Shown one piece after another: positions 1 through 10,280 of a stretch of DNA of 64,000 nt. Source of the DNA: Shewanella mangrovisoli (GTDB lineage: Bacteria; Pseudomonadota; Gammaproteobacteria; Enterobacterales; Shewanellaceae); NCBI RefSeq assembly GCF_019457635.1, contig NZ_CP080412.1:2356001-2420000 (forward strand), in the 5' to 3' direction. The notes under the pieces are model-generated. The model had not been told where the DNA came from. It ran no database searches and was given only the letters and a program-made list of their open reading frames with translations. Position 1 is the stretch's first letter; each line of letters starts with the position of its first letter. The position numbers were made by a program, and so were the translations under genes.

Positions 1-135
1 GTGGGGCATGTTTGAATGTTTTTGCAAAAAAACTAAAACAGGCTCGAAGATTTTATCTCAGGCACAAATAAAAATTAAGAATCTTGATGGAAGATTATAT
101 AAAATTGAGGTTTTAAAGGGAGTTAAAGCTAGAAA

Positions 136-212
136 TGGTACACCCGAGTGGACTCGAACCACCGACCCCTACCATGTCAAGGTAGTGCTCTAACCAACTG
201 AGCTACGGGTGC
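136..212 (-). tRNA. tRNA-Val (GAC), copy 1
   Basis: Read on the minus strand this is a 77-nt cloverleaf ending in CCA. The anticodon stem CTACC/GGTAG encloses loop TTGACAT, giving anticodon GAC (valine). The T-arm contains GGTTCGAGTCC and the acceptor stem closes with a G-U pair at position 1-72. It lies directly downstream of an almost identical copy. Confidence 0.97.
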
Positions 213-262
213 ACTGTTTACTTTTTAATAAGTAATTCACTTTTTAGACTCTGTGAAGAGAG

Positions 263-339
263 TGGTACACCCGAGTGGACTCGAACCACCGACCCCTACC
301 ATGTCAAGGTAGTGCTCTAACCAACTGAGCTACGGGTGC
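263..339 (-). tRNA. tRNA-Val (GAC), copy 2
   Basis: This is a second 77-nt tRNA-Val with the same GAC anticodon and no visible sequence difference from the copy at 136-212. The two are separated by 50 bp and are probably cotranscribed from the promoter at 395-423, with this copy promoter-proximal. CCA is encoded. Confidence 0.97.
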
Positions 340-394
340 ATTGTTTTAATCGTTGCCTCAACACAACTTTGCGTTGTGCTTCGGAACGAGCGCT

Positions 395-423
395 ATATTA
401 GGGGGATAGCGAAAGGCTGGCAA
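395..423 (-). promoter_or_regulatory. sigma-70 promoter for the tRNA-Val pair
   Basis: On the minus strand a -35 box TTGCCA (418-423) and a -10 box TAATAT (395-400) are separated by exactly 17 bp. The bases after the -10 are GC-rich (AGCGCTCG), as in stringently controlled stable-RNA promoters. It sits about 55 bp upstream of the first tRNA. Confidence 0.7.
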
Positions 424-544
424 GCAAAAAAATGAATTTTATTGCCAAATGGTGAATTGCTGTGCAACTTGTCCAGTGTTTCAGCAAAGTTGTTGATAAA
501 ACGGCAAGTTAGACTGTGATGCGGGCCAAAATCACCCCGCGCGA

Positions 545-579
545 GATAAAACGACGAGCCAAATGCTCGCCGTTTTATC
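545..579 (-). terminator. hairpin after the MATE gene
   Basis: An inverted repeat, GATAAAACG...CGTTTTATC with inner arms GAGC/GCTC, lies just beyond the stop of the minus-strand efflux gene. The T-rich stretch is inside the stem rather than after it, so termination is probable but not textbook. Confidence 0.5.
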
Positions 580-590
580 TTTCAATCTGC

Positions 591-1970
591 TTAATGATGC
601 ACGCTGTCGCCTTCAATCAAACTTAAATGCACACCATGCTTTTGAATATAACGAAGGCGGATGAAAAACAACAGCGCCGCCGAGGTGAGGCCGGCAATTA
701 ATCCTGTCCAAAAACCATGGGCGCCCATGGCGGGTACGATAAAGTCGGTATACGCCAAGGTATAACCTAATGTCATGCCTATGCCCCAGTAGGAAAACAG
801 CGTAATATAAAACGCACTGCGGGTATCTTTATATCCACGCAAGGCGCCGGCGGCGACCACTTGGACTGAGTCTGATAATTGATACAGCGCGGCCATCAGC
901 ATCAAACTGCCCGCAAGCACCACCACTTCTGGGTCGCTGTTATACAACTCGGCGATTTGGAAGCGGAATAACACCGTTAAGATTGCCGTCGACAAGGCCA
1001 ATGAAAGCGCCAACCACAATCCGACCTTTGCCACCACGGCAGAAATATCCGCGCGATCGCGGCCAAGGTAGTAGCCAATACGAATCGAGACGGCAATACC
1101 AATCGAGAGTGGCAACATAAATACTATGGCGGAGAAGTTCAGCGCAATCTGATGACTGGCCACCACAGTCGCTCCTAATGGCGCCAACAGCAGGGCAATA
1201 ATTGCAAATAGGCTCACCTCAAAGAAGAGCGCCATCGCAATCGGCATCCCAAGCTTAGTCATCTTCTTCATGGTGGCAAAATCAGGGCGATGGAACTGGC
1301 TAAAGGGCGCCAATGCGGCAAACTTTTTATGTAGCTGCATATAAATCGTCATGGCAATCAACATGGCCCAAAACACTAGAGCTGTCGCGACACCACAACC
1401 GGCGCCGCCCATGGCAGGCATGCCGAAATGACCATAGATAAAGATATAGTTCGCCGGAATATTCACCGCTAATCCCACGAATCCGATGATCATGGTCGGT
1501 AATGTGTAAGATATTCCTTCGCTGCAACCGCGTAATACCTGATAGAGCACAAATGCGGGCGCGCCCCATAAAATACCGTCGATATATCCTATGGTTAAGT
1601 TGTACAATTGGGGCTCTAAATTCATATGGCTGAGCACGAGTGGGGCGGATGCAAGAAACGCCATCACGCCAATGCCACCAATTAAGGCCAGATAAGCGCC
1701 TTGAAACGCCAGCGGTTGAATCGCTTTCTGATTATTTGCGCCATTATGATGGGCAAATAACGGCGTAAACGCCATCAGCAACCCTTGGACGAATAAGATG
1801 GCGGGTAACCAAAGACTGGTTCCTACGGCCACGGCAGCCATATCGACAGCACTGACGCGGCCCGCCATGACAGTATCGATAAACCCCATCATGGTTTGGG
1901 TTACTTGGGCGATCAACACAGGGAGTGCGAGTTGAATTAAGCGTTTGGCCTGAAAGCCTGAATGATTCAT
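591..1970 (-). CDS. norM: MATE family multidrug efflux transporter (NorM-like)
   Basis: The protein of 459 residues has about twelve hydrophobic segments and the two-lobed MATE arrangement. The N-terminal stretch reads LIQLALPVLIAQVTQTMMGFIDTVMAG in pieces and is typical of NorM, an inner-membrane Na+ or H+ antiporter exporting cationic drugs. The open frame extends to 2051, but that would overlap the divergent riboflavin synthase gene. The ATG at 1970 is preceded by AAAGG at a good distance and begins MNHSGFQAKRL, so it is preferred. It is divergent from riboflavin synthase with 33 bp between starts. In many gammaproteobacteria norM and the riboflavin synthase gene are neighbours, so the pairing is conserved rather than functional. 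Family membership is sure; substrate is unknown. Confidence 0.9.
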   Translation of the reverse strand: MNHSGFQAKRLIQLALPVLIAQVTQTMMGFIDTVMAGRVSAVDMAAVAVGTSLWLPAILFVQGLLMAFTPLFAHHNGANNQKAIQPLAFQGAYLALIGGIGVMAFLASAPLVLSHMNLEPQLYNLTIGYIDGILWGAPAFVLYQVLRGCSEGISYTLPTMIIGFVGLAVNIPANYIFIYGHFGMPAMGGAGCGVATALVFWAMLIAMTIYMQLHKKFAALAPFSQFHRPDFATMKKMTKLGMPIAMALFFEVSLFAIIALLLAPLGATVVASHQIALNFSAIVFMLPLSIGIAVSIRIGYYLGRDRADISAVVAKVGLWLALSLALSTAILTVLFRFQIAELYNSDPEVVVLAGSLMLMAALYQLSDSVQVVAAGALRGYKDTRSAFYITLFSYWGIGMTLGYTLAYTDFIVPAMGAHGFWTGLIAGLTSAALLFFIRLRYIQKHGVHLSLIEGDSVHH

Positions 1971-2003
1971 AAATACAGCCTTTAACGAATAAGCGAGCAA
2001 AAA

Positions 2004-2624
2004 ATGTTTACTGGTATAGTTCAAGCCACCTGTGAGGTGGTTGCAATACATAAGAAAGATGGCCTAAATACCCTTGAGGTAGCGTTTAAACCTGATTTGC
2101 ATGAGGGACTTGCGATTGGCGCAAGTGTGGCAAATAACGGGGTATGTCTGACGGTGACTCAGGTCGTTGATGATAGGGTATTTTTCGATGTAGTGGAAGA
2201 GACCTTAAGGTTGACAAACCTTGCCAATTTGACCGTTGGTCAGCGGGTGAACATTGAGCGTTCTTTGACGTTCGGTAGTGAAATCGGCGGTCATATCCTC
2301 TCGGGACACATTCATACCAAGGCGAAAGTGAGCCATATTAGTCACACCGAGCAGCATTATGATCTGACCTTAAGTGTCGAGCCTAAATGGATGAACTATA
2401 TCCTTTATAAAGGCTTTGTCGGGGTAAACGGTTGCAGCTTAACGGTAGGCGAGGTGACCGAGAGCACTTTTATGCTGCACTTGATCCCAGAAACCCTCAA
2501 ATTGACCAACTTAGGCCAGTGTCAGCTTGGAGATGAGCTAAATATCGAAATTGACAGCCAAACCCAAGCCATCGTCGACACCGTCGAGCGTGTGCTGGCC
2601 AAACGTTTTAGCGGCCAATCTTAA
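2004..2624 (+). CDS. ribE: riboflavin synthase alpha subunit
   Basis: The 206-residue protein opens with MFTGIVQ, the invariant N-terminus of riboflavin synthase. It contains two lumazine-binding repeats, about residues 1-95 and 96-195, each with a VNG/NNG-x-CLT motif (NNGVCLTV and VNGCSLTV). It converts two 6,7-dimethyl-8-ribityllumazine molecules to riboflavin plus a pyrimidinedione as a cytoplasmic trimer. Length fits the family (about 200-215). No other rib gene and no FMN riboswitch is visible beside it. The ribosome site is weak (AAGCGAGC). Confidence 0.96.
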   Translation: MFTGIVQATCEVVAIHKKDGLNTLEVAFKPDLHEGLAIGASVANNGVCLTVTQVVDDRVFFDVVEETLRLTNLANLTVGQRVNIERSLTFGSEIGGHILSGHIHTKAKVSHISHTEQHYDLTLSVEPKWMNYILYKGFVGVNGCSLTVGEVTESTFMLHLIPETLKLTNLGQCQLGDELNIEIDSQTQAIVDTVERVLAKRFSGQS

Positions 2625-2633
2625 TTAACATGC

Positions 2634-2834
2634 CTAGTAAATTTGCTCGTCGTCCGAGTCAATATATAACTCTATGGTTCGGCGGGCATCATCCACATGT
2701 AAACGCAGGTGGATGGGATTACAACAAATTCGGCAGTCATCGTAATAATCCTGATCGCCGCTGCTGGCATCAATACTAATATGTTGATGGTGTCCGCAGT
2801 GGGGGCAGGCAATCACTTTATTCATGATCCTCAT
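2634..2834 (-). CDS. CPXCG-motif cysteine-rich small protein
   Basis: This 66-residue protein has two cysteine pairs, ACPHCGHHQ near residue 10 and CRICCN near residue 36, and an acidic C-terminus. It matches the CPXCG family of small putative zinc ribbons, whose function is not known. GGAG lies 7 nt before the ATG at 2834; a second ATG at 2825 would give MNKVIACPHCG but is less well spaced. It converges on riboflavin synthase, with only 9 bp between the stops. Confidence 0.8.
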   Translation of the reverse strand: MRIMNKVIACPHCGHHQHISIDASSGDQDYYDDCRICCNPIHLRLHVDDARRTIELYIDSDDEQIY

Positions 2835-3053
2835 GGCGCAACTCCTCTCTAACGAATGCTAGGGATGACACTTGTCGCTAAGCCTTCACACTGGCTTTAG
2901 TTGAGTATACAAGAATGTGCCGTGGCAACTTAGATAAAGTCGGTATCAAAATCTCTGTAACTAGATTTTTCCGTTCCGCTCAGCGCTGGATACTTTTCAT
3001 TGAGATTTACCTCGCGTAAGAATCGTCGAGCAATGCGTACCGGCTAAGCTAAC

Positions 3054-3314
3054 TCAATCCTTTACTGTCATCAGTTCGACAGGCGCCGTCGGTAGTATGC
3101 CTTCCTCTATATTGTCACTAATGGCTTGCGATAGTTGCTCTATCTGCTGCAAAAGCTCTGCGTGGATATCGGCCTGTAAGCCTATGGCGTCGAATTGTAC
3201 GGCTTGGCGTTGAACCGCTCGAGGTTCAGGTTGAGTGAGTGGCGTGGGGCTAACTGCGATTGGGTTCTGGGCGACTTGGCTAAGTGCAACCGTCAATAGG
3301 ATACTCGTGAACAT
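3054..3314 (-). CDS. small hypothetical protein with N-terminal hydrophobic segment
   Basis: The ATG at 3314 follows AAGGAG with a 5-nt gap, which decides the start although the frame is open to 3392. The 86-residue product begins MFTSILLTVALSQVAQ, a short hydrophobic stretch that could be a signal peptide or anchor. A proline-rich segment follows (about 18-35), then an acidic amphipathic helix (LQADIHAELLQQIEQLSQAI). No family is recognised. Confidence 0.6.
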   Translation of the reverse strand: MFTSILLTVALSQVAQNPIAVSPTPLTQPEPRAVQRQAVQFDAIGLQADIHAELLQQIEQLSQAISDNIEEGILPTAPVELMTVKD

Positions 3315-3687
3315 ACCAACTCCTTTGGCTTCATTATTTACAGCAATGTGACTGCTCGATAGATATGGTGGAATCTTCCAACCCACCCGCAATCATTTAA
3401 CGCGCATAGCGTAGGGGCTTTAAATGACTGCCACATGAATGATTGACTGCAAAATGATGAATTCACGGTAAACTTTGTGTATTGGTATTAATAAAGAAGC
3501 TGATTTGAGTACTAAGCCTCGCAATTGGGCCATTTAACTTGCGCGCCTTAAAGACTATCCCGTAGAATAACTGTCTGCTACGCAAGGCGGCTAAGACTCC
3601 TGTACTGTCTTAACCTCGCGAGCATTCTCTTTTTACTTAATCACCATGTGGCCCTACGTGTGGGTCACCACTGGACAAGGATATTTC
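3315..3687. other. 373-bp intergenic region before thrS
   Basis: This holds the divergent upstream regions of the small hypothetical gene and thrS. A possible promoter on the + strand is TTCACG (from about 3462) with TATTAA after an 18-bp spacer. The thrS leader should carry the ThrRS autoregulatory site known in E. coli, but I could not fold a convincing tRNA-like operator by eye. Nothing else is recognised. Confidence 0.4.
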
Positions 3688-5616
3688 ATGCCTGTAATTA
3701 CACTTCCTGATGGTAGCAAGCGCGAGTTTGCACATCCCGTATCGACTCTCGATGTTGCCGCTGATATCGGCCCTGGTCTTGCTAAAGCCTGTATCGCTGG
3801 TCGCGTGAATGGCGAGCTCAAAGACGCTTGCGATCTTATCGAAACCGATGCTGAACTTTCTATTATTACCGCTAAAGACGAAGAAGGTATTGAAATCCTT
3901 CGCCATTCTTGCGCGCATTTATTAGGCCATGCAATCAAGCAATTATGGCCACAAACCAAGATGGCGATCGGTCCTGTGATCGATAACGGCTTCTACTACG
4001 ACATCGATCTTGAGCACAAGCTAACTCAAGAAGATATCGAAGCCCTCGAAAAACGTATGCTGGAACTGGCGAAAACCAATTACGACGTAGTGAAACGCGT
4101 TGTGAGCTGGCAAGAAGCCCGTGATACCTTCGCCGCCCGCGGTGAAGAATACAAGATCGCGATTCTGGATGAAAACATCAGCAAAGATGCAACTCCAGCG
4201 CTGTATCATCACGAAGAATACACCGACATGTGTCGTGGTCCACACGTGCCAAACATGCGTTTCTGTCACCATTTCAAATTGATGAGTATTGCCGGCGCTT
4301 ACTGGCGCGGTAACTCTGAAAACAAGATGCTGCAACGTATTTACGGTACTGCATGGGCGGATAAAAAAGCCCTGAGCACCCATTTAGCCCGCCTCGAAGA
4401 AGCGGCTAAACGTGACCACCGTAAGATTGGTAAGCAACTCGACCTCTACCATATGCAAGAAGAAGCACCAGGCATGGTGTTCTGGCATAACGATGGTTGG
4501 AGCATCTTCCTCGAATTAGAACGCTTTATTCGCCGTAAGTTAAATCAATACACTTACCAAGAAGTGAAAGGTCCGTTGATGATGGACCGCGTACTGTGGG
4601 AACGTTCTGGTCACTGGGATAAATACTCAGAAGCCATGTTCACAACCAGCAGTGAAAACCGTGAATACGCGGTTAAGCCAATGAACTGCCCAGGCCACGT
4701 ACAGATCTTCAACCAAGGGTTGAAATCTTACCGTGATCTACCATTGCGTATGGCGGAATTTGGTTGCTGTCACCGCAATGAGCCATCAGGTTCACTGCAC
4801 GGTTTGATGCGCGTACGTGGTTTTACTCAAGACGATGCCCATATCTTCTGTACTGAAGATCAAGTTCAAGCAGAAGTTAGCTCTTGTATCCAAATGGTAT
4901 ACGACACTTACTCGACATTTGGCTTTGAGAACATCGTTGTAAAACTGTCGACTCGCCCAGAAAAACGTATCGGTGACGATGCAATGTGGGACAGAGCCGA
5001 AGAAGCACTCAAGCAAGCCTTACGTGCGAACAATATCGAATTCACCATTTTACCGGGTGAAGGTGCCTTCTACGGTCCTAAGATTGAATTCACGCTGCAC
5101 GACTGTTTAGACCGTGCATGGCAATGCGGTACTGTACAATTAGACTACGCATTACCGAGCCGTTTAGGTGCAACTTATGTCGCCGAAGATAACAGCCGTC
5201 AAACGCCTGTGATGATCCATCGTGCGATTTTAGGCTCGTTGGAGCGTTTCTTAGGTATTTTGATCGAAGAATACGCAGGTCGTTTCCCAACTTGGTTGGC
5301 TCCAATGCAAGTTGTCGTGATGAATATCACCGACAAACAGGCTGATTATGTTGAAGAAGTGGTCAAATTCTTCAAAGAACAAGGTATTCGCGCCTCATTT
5401 GACTTGAGGAATGAGAAAATAGGCTTTAAAATACGCGAGCACACCTTAAGGCGTGTTCCTTATTTATTGGTCGTTGGCGATCAGGAAATGGAAAATAAGG
5501 AAGTTGCGGTGCGTACACGTGATGGCGTTGACTTAGGTAAGATGCGAATTGAAGATTTCGCCGCTAAGATCCATCAACAAATTTCGCTCCGTAGTCTCAA
5601 ATTGTTGGAGGAATAG
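3688..5616 (+). CDS. thrS: threonyl-tRNA synthetase
   Basis: The enzyme charges tRNA-Thr with threonine and edits mischarged serine. The 642 residues equal the E. coli length. A TGS domain (1-62) is followed by the editing domain with HxxxH zinc-like residues H73 and H77. The class II core contains the zinc-ligand segment KPMNCPGH and motif 2 ([17 protein letters not shown]), and the anticodon-binding domain is C-terminal. The frame opens at 3646, but the ATG at 3688 ([10 protein letters not shown]) has AAGGA upstream and matches the family start. It heads the thrS-infC-rpmI-rplT operon; its stop lies 3 bp before the infC start codon. In E. coli ThrRS represses its own translation. Confidence 0.98.
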
Positions 5617-5619
5617 GTC

Positions 5620-6162
5620 ATAAAGATCAAGAAAACAGCAGGGCGTCAGCTGGCCCCTAATAGAATCAATGAAGAAATCACAGGTGTACCAGAAGTACGC
5701 TTAACCGGCATTGATGGTGAAGCTATTGGTGTGGTGAGCATCAGAGATGCTCAGAATTTGGCAGATGAAGCGGGTGTAGACCTAGTCGAAATTAGTCCAA
5801 ACGCTGAACCTCCAGTATGTCGCATTATGGACTACGGTAAGTTCCTATTTGATAAAGCGAAAGCTCAAAAGGAACAAAAGAAGAAGCAAAAACAGGTTCA
5901 GGTTAAGGAAATCAAATTCCGTCCTGGAACTGACGAAAACGACTATCAGGTAAAACTACGCAACCTGATACGTTTTCTGGAAGACGGGGACAAAGCGAAA
6001 ATTACGCTGCGTTTCCGAGGCCGCGAAATGGCTCACCAAAACTTAGGTATGGATCTTCTGAACCGTATCAAAACAGATTTGGATGAGTATGCAATTGTTG
6101 AATCCTTCCCGAAAATGGAAGGCAGACAAGCCATTATGGTGCTCGCGCCTAAAAAGAAATAA
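5620..6162 (+). CDS. infC: translation initiation factor IF-3, rare ATA start
   Basis: IF-3 binds the 30S subunit, checks initiator tRNA pairing and discriminates against non-canonical start codons. Translation from the ATA at 5620 gives [16 protein letters not shown] after the initiator and a total of 180 residues, the same as E. coli IF-3. A strong GGAGG (5607-5611) lies 8 nt before it. No ATG, GTG or TTG in frame lies near this site; the first conventional start is the GTG at 5731, which would remove 37 conserved residues. E. coli infC uses ATT for autoregulation, so an ATA start fits the same logic. The C-terminal domain ([17 protein letters not shown]) is typical. Confidence 0.93.
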   Translation: MKIKKTAGRQLAPNRINEEITGVPEVRLTGIDGEAIGVVSIRDAQNLADEAGVDLVEISPNAEPPVCRIMDYGKFLFDKAKAQKEQKKKQKQVQVKEIKFRPGTDENDYQVKLRNLIRFLEDGDKAKITLRFRGREMAHQNLGMDLLNRIKTDLDEYAIVESFPKMEGRQAIMVLAPKKK

Positions 6163-6181
6163 GTAGGGCAACCGATAAAGT

Positions 6182-6212
6182 AGCGAAGGCTATATGCCTT
6201 CGCTCGCCTTGC
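6182..6212 (+). promoter_or_regulatory. stem-loop between infC and rpmI
   Basis: AGCGAAGGC (6182-6190), loop TATAT, GCCTTCGCT (6196-6204), then a T-run eight bases later. The position matches the E. coli leader where L20 represses rpmI-rplT translation. It may be part of an L20 operator or an attenuator; the hairpin is seen, the role is inferred. Confidence 0.5.
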
Positions 6213-6246
6213 TTTTTATTTAACATCCCAATGCGGAGTTTTAGTA

Positions 6247-6441
6247 ATGCCTAAAATGAAAACCGACAGAGGTGTAGCGAAGCGTTTTAAGAAAACCGCT
6301 AATGGTTTCAAGCGCAAGCAAGCCCATTTACGTCACATTCTGACCAAAAAGAGCACTAAGCGTAAGCGTCACTTACGTAACAAGTGTTTAGTTGCTAAAG
6401 TTGACGTTCCAGCAATCGCGCGTCAATTACCATACGCTTAA
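6247..6441 (+). CDS. rpmI: 50S ribosomal protein L35
   Basis: The 64-residue very basic protein begins [17 protein letters not shown], the L35 signature, and contains the [18 protein letters not shown] block. It is a component of the large ribosomal subunit. It lies between infC and rplT as in most bacteria, 16 bp before rplT, and should be translationally coupled with it under L20 control. GGAG (6235-6238) serves as ribosome site. Confidence 0.98.
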
Positions 6442-6457
6442 TTTAGGAGATTAGAAA

Positions 6458-6814
6458 ATGCCAAGAGTTAAGCGTGGTGTAACCGCACGTGCTCGTCACA
6501 AGAAAGTTTTAAAATTAGCTAAAGGTTATTATGGCGCTCGTAGCCGTACTTACCGCGTTGCTGTTCAAGCAGTAACTAAAGCTGGTCAATATGCTTACCG
6601 TGACCGTCGTCAGAAAAAACGTCAATTCCGTCAACTGTGGATTGCACGTATTAATGCTGCAGCTCGTCAAAATGGTCTGTCTTACAGCCGTTTCATCAAC
6701 GGTCTGAAAAAGGCGTCTATCGAAATCGATCGTAAGATTTTGGCTGACATCGCTGTATTCGACAAAGTTGTATTCGCAACTTTAGTTGAAAAAGCAAAAG
6801 AAGCGTTAAACTAA
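6458..6814 (+). CDS. rplT: 50S ribosomal protein L20
   Basis: The 118 residues begin [33 protein letters not shown] in pieces, a diagnostic L20 N-terminus. L20 binds 23S rRNA early in assembly and represses its own operon in E. coli by binding the rpmI leader. The site TAGGAGATTAGAAA precedes the ATG. It is the last gene of the thrS operon and is followed by a strong terminator. Confidence 0.98.
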
Positions 6815-6837
6815 GCAATTAGTTTTTCGCACTTAAG

Positions 6838-6862
6838 AGGGGACCATTTGGTCCCTTTTTTT
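6838..6862 (+). terminator. terminator of the thrS-infC-rpmI-rplT operon
   Basis: GGGACCA/TGGTCCC hairpin (6840-6855) followed by seven T residues, 24 bp after the rplT stop. Confidence 0.88.
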
Positions 6863-6923
6863 GTTGCTGTGACCCGTCCCAAATAGCGTTGAGGCTTGCT
6901 TCAGGCGAGTCACAAAATACAGA

Positions 6924-6954
6924 TAAAAAAATAGCAGGCTGATGCCTGCTATTT
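6924..6954 (-). terminator. terminator of trxB
   Basis: AAATAGCAGGC, a 4-nt loop and GCCTGCTATTT form a perfect stem. Read on the minus strand it is followed by a T-run, and it lies 53 bp beyond the trxB stop. It also has T residues on the + side, so it may work in both directions. Confidence 0.82.
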
Positions 6955-7007
6955 CTATTTGAATCACGCTAAAACTAAGAACCAGATCCGATGGTTTCTG
7001 CGCGTGA

Positions 7008-8051
<1,044 letters not shown>

Positions 8052-8099
8052 CTAATCGAATCCTAAGGCAAATTGTCAGCCTGAGTTTACTAAGGCTTT

Positions 8100-8377
8100 G
8101 GCTTAAACCAATTACATTAAATATCTAATCAGTTCAGAGCCTCGCAGGCATTTCAATCCAAGGCGCATTGACGCAGAAATGGTCATTCCCTTTTAAGTCA
8201 ATGTAACACCGGAGTGGGATGCCTGTGTGGCTCCCAAAGGGCAGGTTTCAACGCGCTTTATACTGCGTTTAAGGCTTTCGACAGAGCGCCACTATGCCTT
8301 CAAGCCTTCGCCTTGTCTAAAGCGCGTTGAATTCCCGCTGAATGAACAGATATTTAATACGGTTGGTATTAAACCCT
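8100..8377. repeat. MITE-like element with imperfect terminal inverted repeats
   Basis: The left end (8100-8137) and the reverse complement of the right end (8338-8377) share ATTAAATATCT plus flanking TTTAA.ACCAA and TCA.TTCAG blocks over about 38 bp. Inside the right half, TTCAACGCGCTTTATAC and GTCTAAAGCGCGTTGAA form a second inverted pair around an inner AAGGCTT/AAGCCTT hairpin. No transposase is encoded. The structure suggests a non-autonomous mobile or palindromic dispersed element; copy number elsewhere cannot be seen here. Confidence 0.6.
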
Positions 8378-8406
8378 GCACGGGTGAAGATATTTGTGAT
8401 CAGCAT

Positions 8407-8435
8407 AAAAAATCGGCCTCAACAGAGTGAGGCCG
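8407..8435 (-). terminator. terminator of ald
   Basis: CGGCCTC (8414-8420) and GAGGCCG (8429-8435) pair around an 8-nt loop. On the minus strand the stem is followed by six T residues (8407-8412). Confidence 0.85.
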
Positions 8436-8477
8436 AACAAAGCAGAGTAGGTCAGAAGGACCTAGGCTCTCATATGA

Positions 8478-9593
8478 TTAGGCTAATAAACTTGCTGGCG
8501 CTGTGTACTCAAGATTTAATGCTTGCGCCACTTCTTTACAAACCAGTTTGCCGTGCATCACGTTCAAACCGTTCAGTAAGTGTTTGTCTTGTAACAGGGC
8601 AGCTTTATAACCTAAGTTAGCTAACTTAAGGATATAAGGCAGAGTCGCGTTATTCAGGGCGAAGGTTGAAGTGCGGGCAACAGCACCTGGCATGTTCGCG
8701 ACACAGTAATGCACTACGTCATCAACGATGTAAGTTGGGTCTTGGTGAGTCGTTGCATGTGAAGTTTCCACACAACCACCTTGGTCGATTGCTACGTCAA
8801 CGATAGCACTGCCTGGCTTCATGCGAGCGATCATGCTACGTGTCACAAGCTTAGGCGCCGCAGCACCTGGAATTAATACGCCACCAATCACGAGATCAGC
8901 TTCTAATACATGGCGCTCGATCGCATCGGCAGTTGAGTAAACAGCCTTAACTGCAGAACCAAATTGTACGTTTAAGCGACGCAGTGCATCGATGCTACGG
9001 TCAAGCACTACAACATCAGCACCCATGCCCACAGCCATTTGTGCAGCATTGGTACCAACCATACCACCGCCGATGATCACAACTTTTGCAGGCTCGACAC
9101 CTGGTACACCGCCTAAAAGCATGCCACGGCCACCAGAAGATTTTTCCAGCGCCATCGCACCCGCTTGAATAGACATGCGACCAGCCACTTCTGACATTGG
9201 GGCTAACAGAGGTAAGCCACCACGGTCATCGGTTACTGTTTCGTAAGCGATACATACAGCACCACTTTTAATTAAATCTTCAGTTTGTGGTAAATCCGGC
9301 GCTAAATGCAGATAAGTGAATAAAATCTGGTCATGACGTAGCATAGCGCGTTCGACTGCTTGAGGCTCTTTTACCTTTACGATCATCTCTGCTTTAGCAA
9401 AGACTTCAGCAGCAGTTGCTAATATTTCGGCACCTGCATCAACATAATCCTGATCTGAAAAACCAATTCCCGTGCCGGCATTCGTTTCGACAAACACTTC
9501 ATGACCTTTGATGGTCAATTCGCGAACGCTTGAAGGAACCATACCGACACGATACTCGTGGTTTTTAATTTCCTTTGGTACACCAATAATCAT
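8478..9593 (-). CDS. ald: alanine dehydrogenase
   Basis: The 371-residue enzyme interconverts L-alanine and pyruvate plus ammonia with NAD. It opens [17 protein letters not shown], the AlaDH/PNT N-terminal signature. A Rossmann segment lies at about 170-200 ([23 protein letters not shown]). Length is exactly that of the family. GAGG lies 8 nt before the ATG. It is divergent from lrp, and in related bacteria Lrp/AsnC proteins control ald, so local regulation is likely. A terminator follows. Confidence 0.97.
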   Translation of the reverse strand: MIIGVPKEIKNHEYRVGMVPSSVRELTIKGHEVFVETNAGTGIGFSDQDYVDAGAEILATAAEVFAKAEMIVKVKEPQAVERAMLRHDQILFTYLHLAPDLPQTEDLIKSGAVCIAYETVTDDRGGLPLLAPMSEVAGRMSIQAGAMALEKSSGGRGMLLGGVPGVEPAKVVIIGGGMVGTNAAQMAVGMGADVVVLDRSIDALRRLNVQFGSAVKAVYSTADAIERHVLEADLVIGGVLIPGAAAPKLVTRSMIARMKPGSAIVDVAIDQGGCVETSHATTHQDPTYIVDDVVHYCVANMPGAVARTSTFALNNATLPYILKLANLGYKAALLQDKHLLNGLNVMHGKLVCKEVAQALNLEYTAPASLLA

Positions 9594-9773
9594 TTTTGAG
9601 CCTCAATTGCCTGAAAAACCCACTTTTAATGGGCATAATTGTTATTTTATCGTGACCTGAACGTGATTAATTCAGGGATATCTAGTATAGTATCGGCGAC
9701 GCAGTTTATGCTGCTGAACTTTAGACATACGTAGAATAAAATGTTGTTTTAGTGATAAAGCAAGGTTAAATAA

Positions 9774-10280
9774 ATGGCATATAATAAAAAGAGTCCTGTA
9801 AAAGACTTGGATCGCATCGATCGCAACATTCTTAATGAATTACAAATTGATGGACGCATTTCAAATGTGGAACTGTCTAAAAGAGTAGGATTAAGTCCCA
9901 CTCCGTGTTTAGAAAGAGTGAAACGACTCGAAAAGCAAGGATATATCAACGGCTATACCGCCTTGGTAAATCCTCATTTCTTGGGTGCATCCCTACTGGT
10001 ATTCGTGGAAATCACCTTGAGCCGTGATACTCCCGAAGTATTTGATAAGTTTAATCGCGCTGTGCAACTGTTAGATGATATTCAAGAGTGTCATCTGGTT
10101 TCTGGTGACTTTGACTACTTATTGAAGACACGTGTTTCTGATATGTCAGCTTATCGCCGTTTACTCGGTGAGACGCTGCTGAAATTACCTTCAGTGTCCG
10201 ATACCCGTACTTACGTGGTGATGGAAGAAGTGAAACACACGAGTCGTGTCGCGATAAACCATCTGCTCTCCGATATTTAA
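9774..10280 (+). CDS. lrp: leucine-responsive regulatory protein (Lrp/AsnC family)
   Basis: The 168-residue protein has an N-terminal helix-turn-helix (about 12-60; LDRIDRNILNELQIDGRISNVELSKRVGLS in pieces) and a C-terminal RAM/AsnC ligand-binding domain with the GDFDYLLK motif. It closely resembles E. coli Lrp (164 aa), a global regulator sensing leucine and alanine. It is divergent from ald with a 180-bp AT-rich spacer that could hold Lrp sites for both genes. A terminator follows. Confidence 0.95.
   Translation: MAYNKKSPVKDLDRIDRNILNELQIDGRISNVELSKRVGLSPTPCLERVKRLEKQGYINGYTALVNPHFLGASLLVFVEITLSRDTPEVFDKFNRAVQLLDDIQECHLVSGDFDYLLKTRVSDMSAYRRLLGETLLKLPSVSDTRTYVVMEEVKHTSRVAINHLLSDI

Noticed and set aside
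8..193. 61-residue frame on the + strand ending in a GTPEWTRTTDP-like tail
   Set aside because: The tail is the antisense of the tRNA-Val gene, a known false translation (NGTPEWTRTTDP). No ribosome site is present.
3646..3687. Upstream start for thrS, adding 14 residues ([14 protein letters not shown])
   Set aside because: The ATG at 3688 has a ribosome site and gives exactly the family start and length. The segment was considered as a leader peptide but has only two adjacent threonine codons and no attenuator.
8227..8620. Two short + strand frames between trxB and ald
   Set aside because: They run through the inverted-repeat element and the ald terminator and lack ribosome sites.
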